Below the pieces are notes generated by a model. That model was not told the DNA's origin. It made no database searches and worked only from the letters and a program-made list of their open reading frames with translations. A DNA stretch of 64,000 nt from Multifurca ochricompacta (taxonomy: Eukaryota; Basidiomycota; Agaricomycetes; Russulales; Russulaceae). Every line of letters starts with the position of its first letter. Position 1 is the stretch's first letter. Made by a program: the position numbers and the translations under genes. Shown piece by piece: positions 61,004 through 64,000 of this stretch. The DNA lies in assembly GCA_022496185.1 (NCBI GenBank), contig WTXG01000022.1, positions 186,001 to 250,000 on the forward strand, given 5' to 3'.

Positions 61004-61237
61004 ATGCGTCTGTTCTCCATAGCTCTCGTTCTTCTCACCTTAACTGGCGTACACGCCCAGTTTCCGCCCCATGGTGATATCTGGGCCTGTTTAGAGGTCC
61101 ATACAGGCGAGGAAGCCACGCCGACGCTCGTGAAGAATGGTCTCCCACCCCCAAATGATCCGGAACTTCTCGTCGGATACTTCTGCGAACCGCTTGCTCC
61201 AGGGATTCCGTGCTACAAACCTTTCCCGTCTGGGTAA
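61004..61237 (+). CDS. Small secreted cysteine-containing protein 2
   Basis: 77 codons as read; signal peptide residues 1-19 (MRLFSIALVLLTLTGVHAQ). It shares with protein 1 the pattern N-x-P-E .. V .. C .. C .. P in residues ~50-75. The stop lies inside a good donor site (TCTGG|GTAATA at 61233-61234). An acceptor near 61361 would add a second exon with TYCLCCGNEGIIG, the counterpart of KYCVCC in protein 1. The unspliced form may be incomplete. Function unknown. Confidence 0.6.
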   Translation: MRLFSIALVLLTLTGVHAQFPPHGDIWACLEVHTGEEATPTLVKNGLPPPNDPELLVGYFCEPLAPGIPCYKPFPSG

Positions 61238-63876
61238 TAAAACTTTTTTTTTTGTTTTTTGTTTTTCGTCGTCCAGTCTAGTAATTTAGGTGGTGGTGGT
61301 CGTAGCTTCAGCTGACTGTTTAAACATTTTCGGAACAGAATTTCTTGGTGAGGAAACAGAACAGTCCATGTTTGTCCTCTACCTTAAACACTGGCACCCA
61401 TAGCTTCCGCACATATTGCCTCTGCTGTGGCAATGAGGGAATCATAGGTGAGGGGGATTTTTTCCCCACCTCTCGGTGCCGTGTATCTCAATCTGAATAA
61501 ATCCCCTTATCAGAAGACTTCACGGGATACGTGGGGATAGACTGCATCAGGGTCCTTAATCAAACATCGACCATATAAAGGAGGTGGCGAAAAGGTTTGA
61601 AATTCTTGATAATTAAGTTGTTGTTGGAGAAGGACGCACGCAGCTTATCTTGTCTCAGTGAGGACTAGACGTTAATGGTCGGGTTCGTATCTATACAGCG
61701 ACGAAATGTAGCGGGTTTAGTAGTCGTACGCATTGGAACTCGAATCGCGATGTGCTTATCTAGCAATACCCCATGAGTTCAACACCGCGTCAAAGCTTGT
61801 CATGGTCAGGTCTCACCGGTGACAGCGCTTGGTGTTGAGCAACCTCGATGTCACCGTGAGTTCACGCAGAGCAGCGACGGACCCCTTGTAGCAGAAGTAC
61901 TCCTTCATGAGGTGAAAAGAAGTCTGATTCCAGAAAGTTGTGAGCATTTTACTTTCTTAATGAAGGACGGAGTTCGCGGAGCGGAAGAAGGCAGCTGACT
62001 CATTAAGCCTGAGAAGGAATGGCGCAGAGAGGGCATCCGAGCTCCTTGCTTTTCCTTTGTCACTCGGACGCCACATTAGTATATATAACGGCGGGCATGT
62101 TCAGCACTTGATTGAGCTGATATTGCCCATTGCGTGAGTTACTTAGGACTGTATTTGCTTGTGACGTCGAAGCAGGGGACGTTGAGCTCCTCCCTGAGAC
62201 ACAAAGAAAGAAAGAAAGAAAGAAAGAAAAAGGTTACCTGGACGGAACACAGAACAAATTCATGCCTAGGCTCTTCCAGAATGCTAAAAAAAAGATGGTG
62301 AGTGCATGAGGCATACATCAGATGTCAAGAATAAACCCGAATGGGAAGTCAGGTTGGCGATTCGGTGAATCACTTCTAGAGACCTTCGCGCGCGGCCTGA
62401 AATATGAACCAACGGATGTAACTAATGGCCGTTAGAGAAAGTATCTCATTTCCCACCTGTGATATGATGTCTTGTCTTGGTCACTGGGTCTATGTGGGTT
62501 TCTTGCTCTTAACACCTTTGTGCAAGTGCAAGGGTAAAAAGTCACGTGATTTTCAAAGACCGGGTTATGCTCAGCTATTAATAGGCCGCTATCCGCATCG
62601 CCTGCGTTCGGTTGCTAGTATTCTTGGTGTCATTCCTCGACATTGCATTATCCTTCGAATGAAGTGAAGAAGTGAACCTTGATCCTTGCATGGCAAGCCT
62701 AGCGACCCCTAGCGACGTGATCATGATTTCACTTTTATTTTCTCAGTTTCTTACCACACCATTTTTTTTCGTTGTGTTTTGTTGTTTTGTGCAGATGTGG
62801 ATGTGTTGGTATGTAGCACGGTGGAATTTATTATGGAGGGGGGGCTGCTTCGAAACCTGGTCTGTTCTCATACCGTCGGCTCAGGTACCGAAAAGAAGGA
62901 AAAGTCTACGGCTAACAATAGGAACCTTTAAAGGATACGAGAGCCATCTTATCATTCTCTATTTTCTGTGGTGAGGTGGATTTACGATCCCTCAAGCATA
63001 TGCGCTATATTTATTTCTAGTTTGTCTAGCGCGGCTCGTTGGTTTATGTTCATGTTGTGTGTGTGTGTGTGTGTTTTCAGGGAGTTGGCTTGCAGGCAGG
63101 CGGGCCACAAGCACGGAACTGATGCCGATCTCTGCAATCTAGCCTAATAGAACCCCCACCCGTGACTCGAGAAATTGAAGAAAATTCGTGGGTGCCCGAG
63201 CGAGAGTGAGAGTGAGGTTGAGAGAGATGGGTTGATTGGGTTGGGCGGGATGAGGCTGATCGGTCTCGAACGTATATGAGCCGATCGTGCGGTTGTGCAG
63301 AGAAGCCTTGCGGTTCCTGGGTCCCTCCCTTGTCCCCCGTGTTTATAGCGAGGTAGCGAGGAGTGAATGGAGAGAGAACTCACATGCGAAGATTTAATGC
63401 CAGCTTGGCTCGACACGAATGGTGTGGCTTGTTTCTGGGTGCTCTGTCTGGGTCTGGCGGGTTGCATGAAATGGTATTATGGAGCAAGTGACCTGTGTGG
63501 AAAATATCCAACAAAACGGCTCTTGCTGTTGCGAAAAAGAGACCCGATTTCGCTTTTGACCCGAGTCCTTCAGTGCAGGCAGCGACGGCCTACCTCTCGA
63601 CTATATCATTTACTATCATCAATCATCATAATCGAACGAATCATCGCGATACTGCACTCGCACGGATATGAAGGCAATGAAGGCCAATACTATAAGTAAA
63701 CTACCACTACCAATGCATACTATAAGGAAGTTCTGGGTAACCAAAGTACGGGACACACGGCATATCATATATTAATAGCTCTGGGTCCTCGACAAAACTC
63801 AGAAAATAGAAGGCGGCAGGGCGGGATTGGCAGGGGGACTGTGCAAAATCCCGAACAAATATACTCCGAACACTTT
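61238..63876. other. Intergenic region with microsatellites
   Basis: 2.6 kb. (AAAG)n at 62203-62231 and (TG)n at 63055-63074. Open frames at 62425-62974 and 63367-63699 have no motif, signal or family resemblance that I recognise. The first ~200 bp may include a second exon of secreted protein 2. Confidence 0.45.
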
Positions 63877-64000
63877 CAGTCGACCTTGCGCGCCCATTTG
63901 CGCCCGTACGCCGATGATTGAGTGTGCTGATGTGTTGCCTGGTAAGGTGGTGGGCTTTGCGGCTGTACGACGATATCGACCTTCTCTTGTCTGTACACCT
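63877..64000 (-). CDS. C-terminal exon of a gene entering from the right, unknown product
   Basis: On the minus strand the frame reads EKVDIVVQPQSPPPYQATH.., ends with AYGRKWARKVD and a stop at 63877-63879. The Pro/Gln-rich stretch and basic end look like a natural C-terminus. Only ~40 codons are visible, so the family is unknown. Confidence 0.4.

Noticed and set aside
62425..62974. Two open frames of 80 and 100 codons
   Set aside because: No family resemblance, no signal peptide or convincing splice structure; not called as genes.
62203..63074. Regular repeats as a CRISPR-like array
   Set aside because: They are (AAAG)n and (TG)n microsatellites with no spacers, in a fungal nuclear context.

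Overview
This window is nuclear DNA of a filamentous fungus, most probably a basidiomycete (Agaricomycetes-like). The genes carry many 45-80 bp GT..AG introns, and their products are fungal: a Dbp7/DDX31-type helicase, Afg2, multi-pass membrane proteins and small secreted cysteine proteins. No species can be named from sequence alone.

Positions 1-42842 are almost entirely transposable elements inserted into one another. From outside to inside the order is: a copia relic H (42161-42793) > gypsy B (from 371 or earlier to 42160) > solo LTR C (2359-41514) > gypsy A (4864-41494) > gypsy D (9536-31559) > gypsy E (14414-29828, minus strand) > gypsy F (20800-28873, minus strand) > solo LTR G (24942-25527). 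Layers C, A, D, E, F and G each close on an exact 5-bp target duplication. Side insertions are a solo LTR in B (1347-1934), a palindromic Tc1/mariner-derived element in C (2732-4341), a nearly intact copia K in the 3' LTR of A (33910-41041), a solo LTR in K (34567-35152) and the right end of a Tc1/mariner element at 1-370. The gypsy elements end pol with a chromodomain. They also show the hallmarks of Tf1/sushi self-priming: an 11-nt (10-nt in E) PBS two bases after the LTR, complementary to a stretch 34-35 nt downstream of the LTR TATA box. The A/B/F family has an extra ORF behind pol, about 410 codons long, with four zinc-knuckle-like modules. It is the best candidate here for something undescribed. 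Differences between LTR pairs and most internal stops are CpG transitions.

From about 43.4 kb onward the window is ordinary gene space: a 5'-truncated DBP7-like helicase at the repeat border, a two-repeat alpha/beta-barrel protein, a multi-pass membrane protein with many introns, two related minus-strand membrane proteins, AFG2 (12 exons, 806 aa) divergent from one of them, two related small secreted cysteine proteins, and the 3' end of a minus-strand gene at the right edge. The remaining intergenic stretches hold simple repeats and nothing else I can support.
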